Position numbers and translations under genes: made by a program | Assembly (NCBI GenBank): GCA_049975385.1 | Contig: JBNGDO010000003.1 | Span: 5,756 to 69,755, forward strand | Direction: 5' to 3' | Length of the DNA stretch: 64,000 nt | Source: DSWT01 sp049975385 | GTDB lineage: Bacteria > Chloroflexota > Anaerolineae > B4-G1 > SLSP01 | The notes under the pieces: generated by a model | Database searches by the model: none | Told to the model about the DNA's origin: nothing | The model's input: the letters and a program-made list of their open reading frames with translations, nothing else | Shown: positions 23,292 to 32,616 of the stretch, piece by piece | Position numbering within the stretch: the first letter of the stretch is position 1 | Layout of the letters: every line of letters starts with the position of its first letter

Positions 23292-26200
23292 ATGGTGGGA
23301 TTGTCGAAATGGCTTAGAAGCGCTAGTAGCCTTGGAAGCATAGGCATCTTAGTGTTATTGTTGGGATTGTCGACCGGGCAAACGGTGGCGATTGATCCGC
23401 CGCCGGACGTGACTGATCAGGTGCAGACTTTGCTGGCGGAAGCCGACCTTCCCTGGGCTGTGCACGATGTCAGTTTTTCCGCTCAGACGCTCGCGGTCTG
23501 TCTCGACGTTCCATTGGAGACGCTATGCACGGACGACGGCTTGGGTGCCGAGACGGTGCAGGCTGCTGTGCAAAGGGCGCTCGTGCCCCTGGATTGGCGC
23601 GTGTTGCACGTGCAGGCGCGCGACCAGGAAACCGGCGCGTGCCGGGCACTCTCGAGTTTCCTGCACCGTGCTGTAACTCACGTGTCCGCGTCGACACGAA
23701 TTCCCGCCGTCGACAGCGCTGCTACGCGTCCTGCGTTTTCGTTTTCGCGTAGCCTGGTAGGGAAGACGATCTACGTTAGTGCGGGCCACGGCTGGCAGTG
23801 GAGTTACGGGTCGGAAGCGTGGCGCCCGCAGCGCGGCGTCAACGAGGGGATCATCGAGGATCACAATAACGCTGAAGCCGTCGGGCAATACCTGATCCCC
23901 TACCTCGAGAGCGCCGGTGCGACGGTCATCCCGGTGCGCGAGCGAGATTGGAACACAGCACGTGTCATCGTGGACAATGACCAGGGCGCGCCTGGCTATG
24001 TCGAGACGGGGGTGTGGGTTACTTCGGTACTGACCGGTTACGCTGGCGGGACGTATCGTTTTGCCTCTACGGTAGCGGGCACGCCCACGGCGACGGCCTC
24101 CTGGCAGATCGCCGTCCCGCAGCAGGGGACTTACGCGCTTTACGCGTGGGTCTATCCCGGCTGGAACCGCGCCCCCGACGCGCGCTACACCGTATCCCAT
24201 GCCGGTGGTACGAAGCACGTGTGGCTCGACCAGCGTATCCGGCAGCAGACGTGGCGTTATCTGGGCACGTTCCCCTTCTACGCGGGCACGGCGACGGTAA
24301 CGCTGGACAACGCTTCGGCGGGTGGCAGCGGCGCCGTCGTCATCGCCGACGCGCTACGCCTGGGCGGTGGTAGTTTCGACAGCCTGGACGGTATCGTGAC
24401 CGACGCAACGTTCCCGCCGCAGCGTCCCTGGTGGGAGACGGCGACCTTCTACTACAGCCAGTGGATGGGGTTGAATTACGATGATTGGGAAGGTTTCAAC
24501 GATGTAACCGCGCGCCCGATGTTCGCGCGTTGGAATCACGCGGGGAGTGGGGAGGATGCGCTCTACATCTCGTGGCATACCAACGGCTACACTGGCACGA
24601 CGCGGGGTACAGAGTCCTATATCCACAACGGGGACACCTATTCGCGCACGCTTGGCAGCCCGGAATTGCAAACTGCCGTCCATACAGAACTGCTCCACGA
24701 CATTCGTGTAGGGTGGGATGCTGCGTGGGTGGATCGCGGGCAGCGCCAGGCGGACCTGGGCGAGTTACGGATGCTGTGGGATGACGATCCCGCGACGCGG
24801 ATGCCCGGCGTTCTTCTGGAGATCGCCTTCCACGATAACCCGGAGGACGCGCAGGCGCTCAAGGACCCGCGTTTCAACCAGTTGGCGGCGCGGGCCGTCT
24901 ATCAAGGGATTGTGCGCTATTTCGAGCAGCGGGACGCCGTGGATTTGATTACATTGCCGGAGCCGCCGACGCATCTGCGCGTGCAAAACCTCGGCGGCGG
25001 TGCGGTGCGTGTGGCGTGGCAGCCCTCACCCACGGATGGCGCGGGGCTGCGCGGCGAGGCCGCGACTGGCTACCGCATCTACACCAGCCCCGACGGGTTC
25101 GCCTGGGGGGCGCCGGTTGCGGTTGCCGGAACGGCGCACACGCTGACCGGGCTGGCGGTGGGGCAAACGCTCTACGTCCGCGTGACAGCGACCAACGACG
25201 GTGGCGAATCCTTGCCCACAGAGGTCCTGGGCGCGCGTGTGGGCGACCATCCGCTCGTGTTGATCGTCAATGGCTTCGACCGGCTCCACGCCGACGAAAT
25301 CGTCATCCAGTACGATCCGGTGGAGGGGCCGAACGCGCGCCTGTGGGTCGACCAGATGAATAGCCAGGATTACGTGGTGCATCACGGCGAGGCCGTGCCT
25401 GCGATTTATGCCTGGGATAGTTCCAGCAACGAGGCGGTGCGCGACGGTCTGGTCTCATTGCAGGACACGCTACTCGTCGATTGGCTGCTTGGCGAGGAGG
25501 CAACACTGGAAGATGGCACGTTGGATGCTGCTGAACGCGCCGCGCTGTTGGCGTTCCTCAACAGTGGGCGCGCGCTGCTCATCAGCGGATCGTATCTGGC
25601 CTGGGATCTCGACGGCATGGGGCGAGCACCTACCTTTATGCACAACGTATTGCGTGCCGGGTATGTCGTCAGTGACGCTGAAACATCTACTTTCCAATCG
25701 GTAGTTGACGGCGCGTTTGACGGTTTGGGAGCATTCACGTTCGATGCGCCAGACGTCTACCTCGTCGATGCGCCGGACGCGCTCACACCGCTGAATGGCG
25801 CGACTGCGGCGTTAAGTTATGCCGGCGGGGTGGGGGGAACGGCGGCAATCCAGTATGTTGACGGTTGCCAGCGATTGCTTGTCCTCGGATTTCCACTCGA
25901 AGCTGTGCCGCAGCCGTCACGCGGCGCGTTGATGACGCACACGCTGGATTACCTCTCCGCCTGCCTGATGCCCGATACGACGATCGCGACACCTCAAGCA
26001 AGCGGCGCCTACAGTGTGACGCCCGCCTTTACCGGTTCAGCGTTTGCGTGGGGGTTGACGGGTGTGTCGGTGCAGGTACAGCGGGGTGACGCCGAAGACG
26101 CTTTCTGGACTGGCACAAGTTGGGGCGTGCCGACGTGGCTGACGGCGACGGGAACGTCGTCGTGGAGCTACCCGCTCCCCACGCTTACGGAAGAGGGCGA

Positions 26201-26621
26201 CTATACTGTAACGGCGCGCGCCGAAAGTATACGCGAGGGTAGTGCGTGGCTCGACCCCACACCTGCTCAGGTAACCTTCACATACGATGTCACGCCGCCA
26301 CTCACGCCGACGCTGATCACGCCTACGGGTGGTGTCTTTCTGCGGATGCCCTTACTCGTCTTCCAGTGGACTGCGCCTGAGGACGACGGTTCGGCGTTAG
26401 CCTACCGGCTGGAAATTGTCGCTCACGCAGGCGCTGCCGTGCGCGTCTACGATGTGCCCACAACGACGTACGCGGCGACGTTGCCTACCGGCGTTTACAC
26501 CTGGCGCGTGCGGGCGATCGATGCAGCAGGCAATGCCGGCCCGTGGAGCGATGTTGCCCTCTTCGAGGTGGAGGTGGAGCAGATTTTTCTGCCATCGGTG
26601 ATGCGTCAATACGAAAAGTAA
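23292..26621 (+). CDS. Secreted N-acetylmuramoyl-L-alanine amidase-like protein with golvesin-type, FN3 and Ig-like domains
   Basis: 1109 aa. Signal peptide about 1-34. The Amidase_3 fold has zinc ligands in YVSAGHGW (about 166), an acidic residue near NEGIIEDHN, and SWHTNG (about 426), with catalytic Glu in LLEIAFHDN (about 510). Between them, about 225-360, is a golvesin/Xly-type carbohydrate-binding domain (YVETGVWVTS, YALYAWVYPG, VIADALRLG). An FN3 domain spans about 556-650. A Rossmann-like, glutamine-amidotransferase-resembling region covers about 653-893, then two Ig/FN3-like domains. The tail ends QIFLPSVMRQYEK. Probably trims cell-wall peptidoglycan or a similar surface polymer. GGAGG lies 10 nt upstream of the ATG. 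The domain order, with a binding module inside the amidase, is the notable point. Confidence 0.8.
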   Translation: MVGLSKWLRSASSLGSIGILVLLLGLSTGQTVAIDPPPDVTDQVQTLLAEADLPWAVHDVSFSAQTLAVCLDVPLETLCTDDGLGAETVQAAVQRALVPLDWRVLHVQARDQETGACRALSSFLHRAVTHVSASTRIPAVDSAATRPAFSFSRSLVGKTIYVSAGHGWQWSYGSEAWRPQRGVNEGIIEDHNNAEAVGQYLIPYLESAGATVIPVRERDWNTARVIVDNDQGAPGYVETGVWVTSVLTGYAGGTYRFASTVAGTPTATASWQIAVPQQGTYALYAWVYPGWNRAPDARYTVSHAGGTKHVWLDQRIRQQTWRYLGTFPFYAGTATVTLDNASAGGSGAVVIADALRLGGGSFDSLDGIVTDATFPPQRPWWETATFYYSQWMGLNYDDWEGFNDVTARPMFARWNHAGSGEDALYISWHTNGYTGTTRGTESYIHNGDTYSRTLGSPELQTAVHTELLHDIRVGWDAAWVDRGQRQADLGELRMLWDDDPATRMPGVLLEIAFHDNPEDAQALKDPRFNQLAARAVYQGIVRYFEQRDAVDLITLPEPPTHLRVQNLGGGAVRVAWQPSPTDGAGLRGEAATGYRIYTSPDGFAWGAPVAVAGTAHTLTGLAVGQTLYVRVTATNDGGESLPTEVLGARVGDHPLVLIVNGFDRLHADEIVIQYDPVEGPNARLWVDQMNSQDYVVHHGEAVPAIYAWDSSSNEAVRDGLVSLQDTLLVDWLLGEEATLEDGTLDAAERAALLAFLNSGRALLISGSYLAWDLDGMGRAPTFMHNVLRAGYVVSDAETSTFQSVVDGAFDGLGAFTFDAPDVYLVDAPDALTPLNGATAALSYAGGVGGTAAIQYVDGCQRLLVLGFPLEAVPQPSRGALMTHTLDYLSACLMPDTTIATPQASGAYSVTPAFTGSAFAWGLTGVSVQVQRGDAEDAFWTGTSWGVPTWLTATGTSSWSYPLPTLTEEGDYTVTARAESIREGSAWLDPTPAQVTFTYDVTPPLTPTLITPTGGVFLRMPLLVFQWTAPEDDGSALAYRLEIVAHAGAAVRVYDVPTTTYAATLPTGVYTWRVRAIDAAGNAGPWSDVALFEVEVEQIFLPSVMRQYEK

Positions 26622-26666
26622 CCCCTCTCACAAGCTTGCGGCACACTGGCAAGCCCGTGAGAGGGG
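26622..26666. terminator. Bidirectional terminator-like hairpin
   Basis: CCCCTCTCAC (26622-26631) pairs with GTGAGAGGGG (26657-26666), with an inner AGCTTGC/GCAAGC pairing. It starts right after the amidase stop and faces the end of the convergent kinase gene. No T-tract. Confidence 0.6.
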
Positions 26667-26717
26667 CGCGAGGAGGAACTATGCACACATAAGTGGGCAT
26701 GAGTTAACAACCATTTT

Positions 26718-28529
26718 CTATAGGCCTGGCATAGCGATGGGTATGGTGAAGAAGAAGGTGCTGCCTTCGCCGGGTGCGCTCTCCAGCCAGATCCGACCAC
26801 CGTGCATTTCCACCAGGTTCTTGGCGATGGTCATCCCTAATCCTGTTCCATTTTGTTCTTCAGCATTGGGATCGACAACGCGGAAAAATTTGGTGAAGAG
26901 GCGCAATTGATTTTCTGGGCTGATACCGATACCGGTATCGCTGATCGCACAGCGAATGAAGTCGGGCTCGTCGACAGAAAGCCAGGTTTTGACCGTGATC
27001 GTGCCTTCGTCTGGCGTGTACTGAATCGCGTTCCGCAGGAGAATGGTCAGAATTTGCTGCAGCCGGTCGTGATCGGCATAAGCCTGCGGTAGATCATCCC
27101 ACGACTCACAGGTATAGCGCAAGTGTTTTCTCTCCACGTCCTTTTGCAATCCTTTCATAACCTCTTCAAGTGTCGCGTTGAAATCGACCGCGCGCAGACT
27201 GAGCCGCAACCGTCCCGCTTCCATCTCAGCGACGTCCGAGAGATCATTGACGATAGCGATAATGCGCTGGATGCTTTGCGCGATGGTTTCGACAAATTCC
27301 TGCTGTTGTGGCTCGAGCGCTCCGGCCATGCCGGTCTTCAGCATATCGCTGTATCCAAGGATGTACGTCATCGGCGTGCGGAGCTCGTGCGCCATCGTGG
27401 AAACGAACTCGGATTTGGTCATATTGGCCTGGCGCAAGGCCTCGTAGAGCCGTGCATTTTCGACGGCAGTGGCGATGTTGTCGGCGACGCGGGTCACCAA
27501 TTCTAGTTTGCTTTTCTTGAACGAGCGTTCTTCGGTGACCAGGTAGAGCACACCGATCGGGCGTGTGTCGCGCAATAGCGGCAGGACCAGGTAGTGTTCC
27601 TCGATGATCGGTTCGCGTGTGGAAATGCAGCGCATGGCTAACAGGCTATTTGGCTTGACGTCGCTGTCTTTGGTGAGCCAGCGAACACCCGCTTCTGCGA
27701 TCAGCCCAATCACGCCGGCCTCTGCACCAGACGCGGCGACAGCCCATGCCGCACTGCGCTCCATCACCCGGTTGAAGTGCAGGCTGGCGTTGAGGTCGCG
27801 CATCATCTCTTGTAGGATGGTCAGTTCGCGCATCTTCTCAGCGAGCGCCTGATCGATTTTCTGATGTTCTTGCGCATTGTAAATCGCCATCGCCGCGTTG
27901 TTGGCGAATGCGCTCAGGCTTGCCATATCTTCCTCGGTGAACACATCCGTGCGTGCTCGGTTGTCGAGGTAGATTGCACCAAGCGTTTCACCTTTGTAGA
28001 TCAGGGGAACGCACAACGTCGCGCGCAGCCCATAGGCGATGATGCTTTCGCTCCCCTCGAACCGTGGGTCGATCTGCGCGTTTGTGCTGAGGATTGGACT
28101 TTTCTTTTTGATTGCTTGACGCACGATGCTGTGGCTGAATTGGATGTCGTCATCGGTGAAAAGCACGTACGAGGTGCTGTGCGTCATCTCCACCTGGGGG
28201 TCACCGTTTGCATCGAGAAGGAGTAGCATACCACGTTCCGCGGTGGTGATCTGGATGAAGGCATCCAGCACGGCTTGCAGGGTTTGTCGCCACTCCAGCG
28301 AGGCATTGATCGAGTGTGAAATATCGTAGAGCATGCTGAGGCGGGCGCTTTTTTCCAGCATCATATCCGTCTGAATTTGCCGGATCATCGTTTCCCAGGT
28401 TTGCATCTGCGCGCCAAGCGCCTCAAGCGAGACCCCGTTCTGGAGCGTGTGGCGCTGCTGGCGGATCTCGGTTTGTAGCTGGGCTAACACCTCTTTGGCC
28501 TGGGCTGTGCTGATATTCACACTCTCCAT
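26718..28529 (-). CDS. Sensor histidine kinase (coiled coil-GAF-GAF-HisKA-HATPase)
   Basis: 603 aa from ATG 28529, chosen because GGAGG lies 7 nt upstream and the ATG overlaps the upstream stop (TAATG). Cytosolic. An N-terminal coiled coil (about 10-45) leads into GAF 1 (about 60-200, ITTAERGMLLLLDANGDP...YKGETLGAIYLDNR) and GAF 2 (about 225-360). The phospho-His is in FVSTMAHELRTPMTYILGYSDML near 377. The ATPase has LLRNAIQYTPDEG, ISDTGIGISPENQLRLF and GTGLGMTIAKNLVEMHGG. Orphan kinase, translationally coupled to the glycosylase-fold gene upstream. The pairing hints at, but does not prove, a link to DNA damage or oxidative stress. Confidence 0.92.
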   Translation of the reverse strand: MESVNISTAQAKEVLAQLQTEIRQQRHTLQNGVSLEALGAQMQTWETMIRQIQTDMMLEKSARLSMLYDISHSINASLEWRQTLQAVLDAFIQITTAERGMLLLLDANGDPQVEMTHSTSYVLFTDDDIQFSHSIVRQAIKKKSPILSTNAQIDPRFEGSESIIAYGLRATLCVPLIYKGETLGAIYLDNRARTDVFTEEDMASLSAFANNAAMAIYNAQEHQKIDQALAEKMRELTILQEMMRDLNASLHFNRVMERSAAWAVAASGAEAGVIGLIAEAGVRWLTKDSDVKPNSLLAMRCISTREPIIEEHYLVLPLLRDTRPIGVLYLVTEERSFKKSKLELVTRVADNIATAVENARLYEALRQANMTKSEFVSTMAHELRTPMTYILGYSDMLKTGMAGALEPQQQEFVETIAQSIQRIIAIVNDLSDVAEMEAGRLRLSLRAVDFNATLEEVMKGLQKDVERKHLRYTCESWDDLPQAYADHDRLQQILTILLRNAIQYTPDEGTITVKTWLSVDEPDFIRCAISDTGIGISPENQLRLFTKFFRVVDPNAEEQNGTGLGMTIAKNLVEMHGGRIWLESAPGEGSTFFFTIPIAMPGL

Positions 28530-29461
28530 TAGGCACCTCCAGCGAGGGCGCTCGCCTCGGCAGCGTCTGCACTGGACCAATCCCAGAGCCAGCACGCCAA
28601 CCCTCCCCAGGGTTGCAGCGGTTCGAACATTGCATGGGTATCGCGCCAGGCGCCACGGCGCTCTTTGTTGGATGAACGAAGATGCCGTTGCGTCGCCAAC
28701 GTTGCCGGAATGTACTCGTAGCGCCCTAGGCTGAGCATGACGAGTCCCAGGGTTGCGGGTTCAAGGGTGAGGAGGTTCGCCAACTCAGCCGCAAGTGCAT
28801 CTGCAGGGCATTCCCCTTGAGATAAAATCTCGATGTGCTTCGCTTTGCTGTTGAACTTCTCTGCGACCCGGATGAGTTTTCTGGCGATGTCTGGGGTAAA
28901 TACTTCACGCAATACCTCATCTCCCCACAGGATTTGCTGTGGGGTGGGGAAGGCATGGCGTGTGGGATTGCTGGGCAGCGGATCGCCGAAGCGGTCGACA
29001 ATCCACGCAATGCGTTGTCCTCGCTGCATCTTCTCTTCCTGTGTGAGGATAATCGCTTTAATCACATCCTCGAAGAACGTCGTGCCGCGCAAGATGTGTG
29101 CGCCATTGTGCAGCGTCGTTTCCAGGCCCGGCGTGCGACGCGCGATCTCCAGGAAGGGCTGCAAATTTTCGCCCAGCCTGAGCATGCGGCGGGTTTTCTG
29201 GCTGAGTTCCTCGGTGTCTTTTCCGCTCAGGCGCGCATCCGTTTGCAGGATGAGGCCGGCCAGTGTCTGAGAGAGGGTCAGAAAGACAGTGTGGCCCGAT
29301 TGCAGGCGTTCGACACGGTTCAGGCGCTCTTTGGTGCGATTTACAGTGAATGGCGGCAGGAGCAGCCTAAATTGTTCCAGTTTCGATTTCTCGCAGTTGA
29401 GCGAGCGCCGGATGATTTGTGGTAGCGAAAAGCCATCAGGTACTGTCAGCGTCCAGTGCAT
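28529..29461 (-). CDS. HhH-GPD superfamily (AlkA/OGG1-like) protein, possibly catalytically altered
   Basis: 310 aa. The middle has the glycosylase-fold helix TTFFEDVIKAIILTQ, then FPTPQQILWGDEVLREV and the region expected to hold the helix-hairpin-helix, LLTLEPATLGLVMLSLGRYEYIP. In active relatives the segment after the hairpin carries the catalytic Asp (pattern IPVDSEVR or VFLPDDYLI). Here it reads IPATLATQRH, with no Asp or Lys. The hairpin itself lacks the usual LPGxGxxTA glycines. It may be a base-flipping or damage-binding protein without glycosylase activity, or use another residue. It is overlapped by 1 nt by the downstream kinase start. Fold assignment is moderate and the loss of Asp is a reading by eye. 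Confidence 0.65.
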   Translation of the reverse strand: MHWTLTVPDGFSLPQIIRRSLNCEKSKLEQFRLLLPPFTVNRTKERLNRVERLQSGHTVFLTLSQTLAGLILQTDARLSGKDTEELSQKTRRMLRLGENLQPFLEIARRTPGLETTLHNGAHILRGTTFFEDVIKAIILTQEEKMQRGQRIAWIVDRFGDPLPSNPTRHAFPTPQQILWGDEVLREVFTPDIARKLIRVAEKFNSKAKHIEILSQGECPADALAAELANLLTLEPATLGLVMLSLGRYEYIPATLATQRHLRSSNKERRGAWRDTHAMFEPLQPWGGLACWLWDWSSADAAEASALAGGA

Positions 29462-29642
29462 GTTCCCCCAGCTCAGTCACTTTGAAATTCTCAGGGCTAT
29501 ACGGTGTGCCAATGCTTCTCTCACCATGCGAATGTGCGTGATGAGGCCCTGCTTCGCTATTTAGCATACCATAGATGAACGTGATAGGGGATTTCAAGCA
29601 GGTTACGGTTTAGTTAAAACATTTGGCCGGGGGGTAAACAAA

Positions 29643-29670
29643 ACCGGGCGGGATTTATATCCTGCCCGGT
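29643..29670 (-). terminator. Intrinsic terminator of the GDP-sugar operon
   Basis: Minus strand stem ACCGGGCAGGAT / ATCCCGCCCGGT (one G-U pair) with a 4-nt loop, followed by TTTTGTTT. It lies 26 bp beyond the stop of the phosphohexomutase gene. Confidence 0.8.
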
Positions 29671-29695
29671 GCGTATTCAGCGGCCAAATAAACAC

Positions 29696-31117
29696 TTACT
29701 TCAGGCCCGCCAACTCCAGACCGCCATCCAGGACTGCGTCTACGATAGTGGGATCGGTTAACTCACAGTAGACGCGGATGATCGGCTCGGTGCCGGAGAA
29801 GCGGATGAGCAACCAGCCTTTGTCGCCCAAGATGTACTGGTAACCGTCGATGGTGACAATGTCAGTGACGGGCTGGCCAGCAATGGATGTGGGTTTGGCG
29901 CTATCCAGGCGCGCTTTCGCTGCCGGGCGTTTCTCGGCGGGGAAGCGTGTGTCGATTCGCTTGTAGTGGTAGCTCTTCCCCATCTTTTCGAAGAGATCTT
30001 CCAGCAGTTGCGATGGTTTCTTACCCGTTTGCACCATGAAATCGAGGAAGTAGAGGTTGCCCAGGATACCGTCGCGCTCCGGGACGTTACCCCTGAACGC
30101 GTAACCGCCGCTTTCCTCGCCGCCGATGAGTGCGTTTGTCTCCCGCACTTTGGGGGCGATGTATTTGAAGCCGACGCCAGTCTCGTATACCTCGACGCCA
30201 TACATTTCACCCAGACGATTGAGCATCTTTGTCGTGGAGATCGTCTTGATGATGGGGCCGCGCAAGCCGCGAATTTCCAGCAAGTAGTAGGCCAGCAGGC
30301 CGTAAGCGCGCAGTTGGTCGATGTAGACGCCGTTCTCGTCACCGATGCCCATCCGGTCGGCATCGCCATCCATAATGAGCAAGACATCTGCCCCGACTTC
30401 GACCGTGCGCTTGAGTGCAACGTCGATGTTGGGCCGTATCGGCTCGGGGCGCTTCATCTCTGGGAAGAGAGGGTGGCGTTCGGCGTGTACCTCGATGATG
30501 GTATTGTTGCCGCCGCCGAGCAGCCGTGGGAACCATCCCGCGCCATTGCCCCACATTGGCTCTACGAGAATCTTCAGCCCGGCATTGCGCAGTTTGTCCA
30601 GATCGACGAGTTCGCCGAGATGTTTGATGTAGGCGATATCCGGATCCCAGCGTGTTACCAATTCTTGTGCCTCAGCTTCTGCGATGTCGGTGCGTTTTAC
30701 GTCTTCGATGGAGGGAATCGCTGCTTCGATTTCCTTCAGCCCATCCGGTGCTATGGCGCCACCGAAAGGATCGCGCACTTTGAAGCCGTTGTCCCACGGT
30801 GGATTGTGGCTGGCGGTGATGTTGATCGCGCCGCCGGCCTGGCGCTCGACGACGCTGTAGCTGATGACCGGGGTGGGGGAGTTGTGGTCGATCAGCCATA
30901 CGCGAATGCCGTTACCCGCCATCACTTCGGCGGCAGCAGCGGCAAAAAAATCGCTTAAGAAGCGCTGGTCATAGCCAATTACGACACCTTTCTCTGCTAG
31001 ACCGTGACGCTTGAGGTAGGTTGCGAAGCCCTGGGTCACGCGGCGCACGTTGTCGAAGGTATAATCTTCGGCGATACGTGCACGCCAGCCGTCGGTGCCG
31101 AATTTGATGTCAGACAT
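29696..31117 (-). CDS. Alpha-D-phosphohexomutase (phosphoglucomutase/phosphomannomutase)
   Basis: 473 aa. The four-domain family is clear: IKFGTDGWRA at the start, catalytic serine in NITASHNPP (about 103-111), the Mg-binding loop IMDGDADRMG (about 247-256), sugar-binding GGEESGGYA (about 335), and phosphate-binding RFSGTEPIIRVY near the C-terminus. Interconverts hexose 1- and 6-phosphates. At the end of a gmd-rmd operon, phosphomannomutase activity (mannose-6-P to mannose-1-P) would feed GDP-mannose. Its start overlaps gmd by 8 bp, indicating coupling. Whether it prefers glucose or mannose cannot be read directly. Confidence 0.9.
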   Translation of the reverse strand: MSDIKFGTDGWRARIAEDYTFDNVRRVTQGFATYLKRHGLAEKGVVIGYDQRFLSDFFAAAAAEVMAGNGIRVWLIDHNSPTPVISYSVVERQAGGAINITASHNPPWDNGFKVRDPFGGAIAPDGLKEIEAAIPSIEDVKRTDIAEAEAQELVTRWDPDIAYIKHLGELVDLDKLRNAGLKILVEPMWGNGAGWFPRLLGGGNNTIIEVHAERHPLFPEMKRPEPIRPNIDVALKRTVEVGADVLLIMDGDADRMGIGDENGVYIDQLRAYGLLAYYLLEIRGLRGPIIKTISTTKMLNRLGEMYGVEVYETGVGFKYIAPKVRETNALIGGEESGGYAFRGNVPERDGILGNLYFLDFMVQTGKKPSQLLEDLFEKMGKSYHYKRIDTRFPAEKRPAAKARLDSAKPTSIAGQPVTDIVTIDGYQYILGDKGWLLIRFSGTEPIIRVYCELTDPTIVDAVLDGGLELAGLK

Positions 31118-32102
31118 AGTGATTCCCCGCCTCCTTTTCTTTCTTCAACAACTCGAGATCGGCATCCACCATCATCTCGATGAGGCCTTTGAAGGTCACG
31201 TCTGGTTTCCATCCCAGCTTTTTCCTGGCCTTGCTCGGATCGGACACCAGCAGATCGACCTCGGCAGGCCGCATAAAGCGCGGGTCCTGCACGACGTAAT
31301 CACGCCAGTTCAACCCTACGCGACCGAAAGCGACCTCACAGAGTTCCTGTACCGAGTGTGTCTCGCCTGTTCCGACGACGTAATCGTCGGGCTCGTCTTG
31401 CTGCAACATCAGCCACATCGCGCGGACGTAATCGCCCGCGTAGCCCCAATCGCGCTTGGAATCGAGATTGCCTAACGCGAGTTGGTCCGCCATCCCTAAC
31501 TTGATTTTGGCGACCTGGTAGCTCACTTTTCGCGTGACGAATTCCAACCCCCGGCGCGGGCTTTCGTGATTGAAGAGGATGCCGGAACACGCGAAAAGGT
31601 CGTAGGACTCGCGATAATTGATGGTGATCCAGTGCCCGTACACTTTCGCTACGCCGTAAGGCGAGCGGGGATAGAAGGGCGTGCTCTCGCGCTGCGGGAC
31701 TTCGCGCACTTTGCCGAACATCTCGCTGCTGCTGGCCTGGTAGAAGCGGATCGTGGGATCGACGGTGCGGATGGCTTCCATCACGCGGGTGACGCCCAAC
31801 GCTGTGACGCCGCCGGTGAACACGGGCTGCTGCCACGACGCTGGCACGAACGACTGCGCTGCCAGGTTGTAGACTTCCTGCGGGCGGTGATCGCGCAGTG
31901 TGGCGATGAGCGACCCTTGATCCAGCAAATCGCCGGAGACCAGGGTAAGCCTGTCCTGGATGTGGTGGATACGCGAGAAGGTGACCGTGCTGGTGCGACG
32001 CACCAACCCGATCACGTCATAGCCTTTTTCCAGGAGAAATTCGGCCAGATACGATCCATCCTGACCGGTGATGCCGGTAATCAAAGCACGGCGTTTAGCC
32101 AT
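31110..32102 (-). CDS. gmd: GDP-mannose 4,6-dehydratase
   Basis: 330 aa, extended short-chain dehydrogenase. ALITGITGQDGSYLAEFLLEK is the Gmd NADP-binding loop, followed by VRRTSTVTFSRI. The catalytic triad is Ser/Thr in QASSSEMFG with YGVAK (SPYGVAKVYGH). FNHESPRRGLEFVTRKVS is diagnostic for Gmd, as is DWGYAGDYVRAMW. Makes GDP-4-keto-6-deoxy-D-mannose. With the reductase two genes upstream it would give GDP-D-rhamnose or a related 6-deoxyhexose. CCTCC in the upstream region gives an AGGAGGT site before the ATG. Confidence 0.95.
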   Translation of the reverse strand: MAKRRALITGITGQDGSYLAEFLLEKGYDVIGLVRRTSTVTFSRIHHIQDRLTLVSGDLLDQGSLIATLRDHRPQEVYNLAAQSFVPASWQQPVFTGGVTALGVTRVMEAIRTVDPTIRFYQASSSEMFGKVREVPQRESTPFYPRSPYGVAKVYGHWITINYRESYDLFACSGILFNHESPRRGLEFVTRKVSYQVAKIKLGMADQLALGNLDSKRDWGYAGDYVRAMWLMLQQDEPDDYVVGTGETHSVQELCEVAFGRVGLNWRDYVVQDPRFMRPAEVDLLVSDPSKARKKLGWKPDVTFKGLIEMMVDADLELLKKEKEAGNHYV

Positions 32103-32123
32103 AGAACAGAACCTCCTTAAGAA

Positions 32124-32163
32124 TAGTCTGAGAGTCTTTAGTCAGGTAGTCTTCAGTCAGATA
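32124..32163. repeat. TAGTCTGAGAGTCTTTAGTC minirepeat tract in the gmd operon
   Basis: About five degenerate copies of TAGTCTK-type units between the acidic coiled-coil gene and gmd, ending close to the stop of the former (32178). Same family as 5825-5848 and 33573-33611. Confidence 0.75.
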
Positions 32164-32177
32164 GCCGGATTGGCTTT

Positions 32178-32612
32178 TCAGAATGGTATATCGTCCCCGT
32201 AAAAGTCTTCATCGAAGTCGAAATCCTCATCGTCAAATTCATCACCGAAGAGGAACGTGTCCAGGTCGAGCTCGTCGGGATCGATGCCCTCGGCTTCCAG
32301 ATCGCTCTGGATAATCGTGAGCATGGCCTCGCAGTAAGCGACCTGTTTCTGCAGCTTGGCCAGTTCCGTTTCTGTGGCGGATATGGCTTTGTCGATCCTG
32401 TTTCTCTGTTTCTGCCAATGCTTGCGTTCCTTTTCATCTTCTGTCGCGTCGTAGAGGCGTTGGGTGACATCAATTTCGTAGCGTTGATATTCGAGGTCGT
32501 ACTCGAACTCCTTGATTTCGTATTGGATGTCCCGCAAGGTTAACATCCAGTGATGGAAAACACCGATTTTCACCGATACAGTCCTGCGTAATTCGCCGTT
32601 TTCTTCTTCCAT
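32178..32612 (-). CDS. Hypothetical acidic coiled-coil protein
   Basis: 144 aa from ATG 32612 (GGGAGG 8 nt upstream, only 4 nt after the rmd stop). Residues about 15-115 are charged and helical with heptad-like spacing, likely a coiled coil. The C-terminal about 30 residues are very acidic (DELDLDTFLFGDEFDDEDF and on), ending in a DDIPF tail. No catalytic motif, signal peptide or membrane segment. Its position between rmd and gmd suggests a scaffold or regulator for the deoxyhexose enzymes, but that is inference only. I do not recognise a family. Confidence 0.7.
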   Translation of the reverse strand: MEEENGELRRTVSVKIGVFHHWMLTLRDIQYEIKEFEYDLEYQRYEIDVTQRLYDATEDEKERKHWQKQRNRIDKAISATETELAKLQKQVAYCEAMLTIIQSDLEAEGIDPDELDLDTFLFGDEFDDEDFDFDEDFYGDDIPF

Positions 32613-32616
32613 TTCC

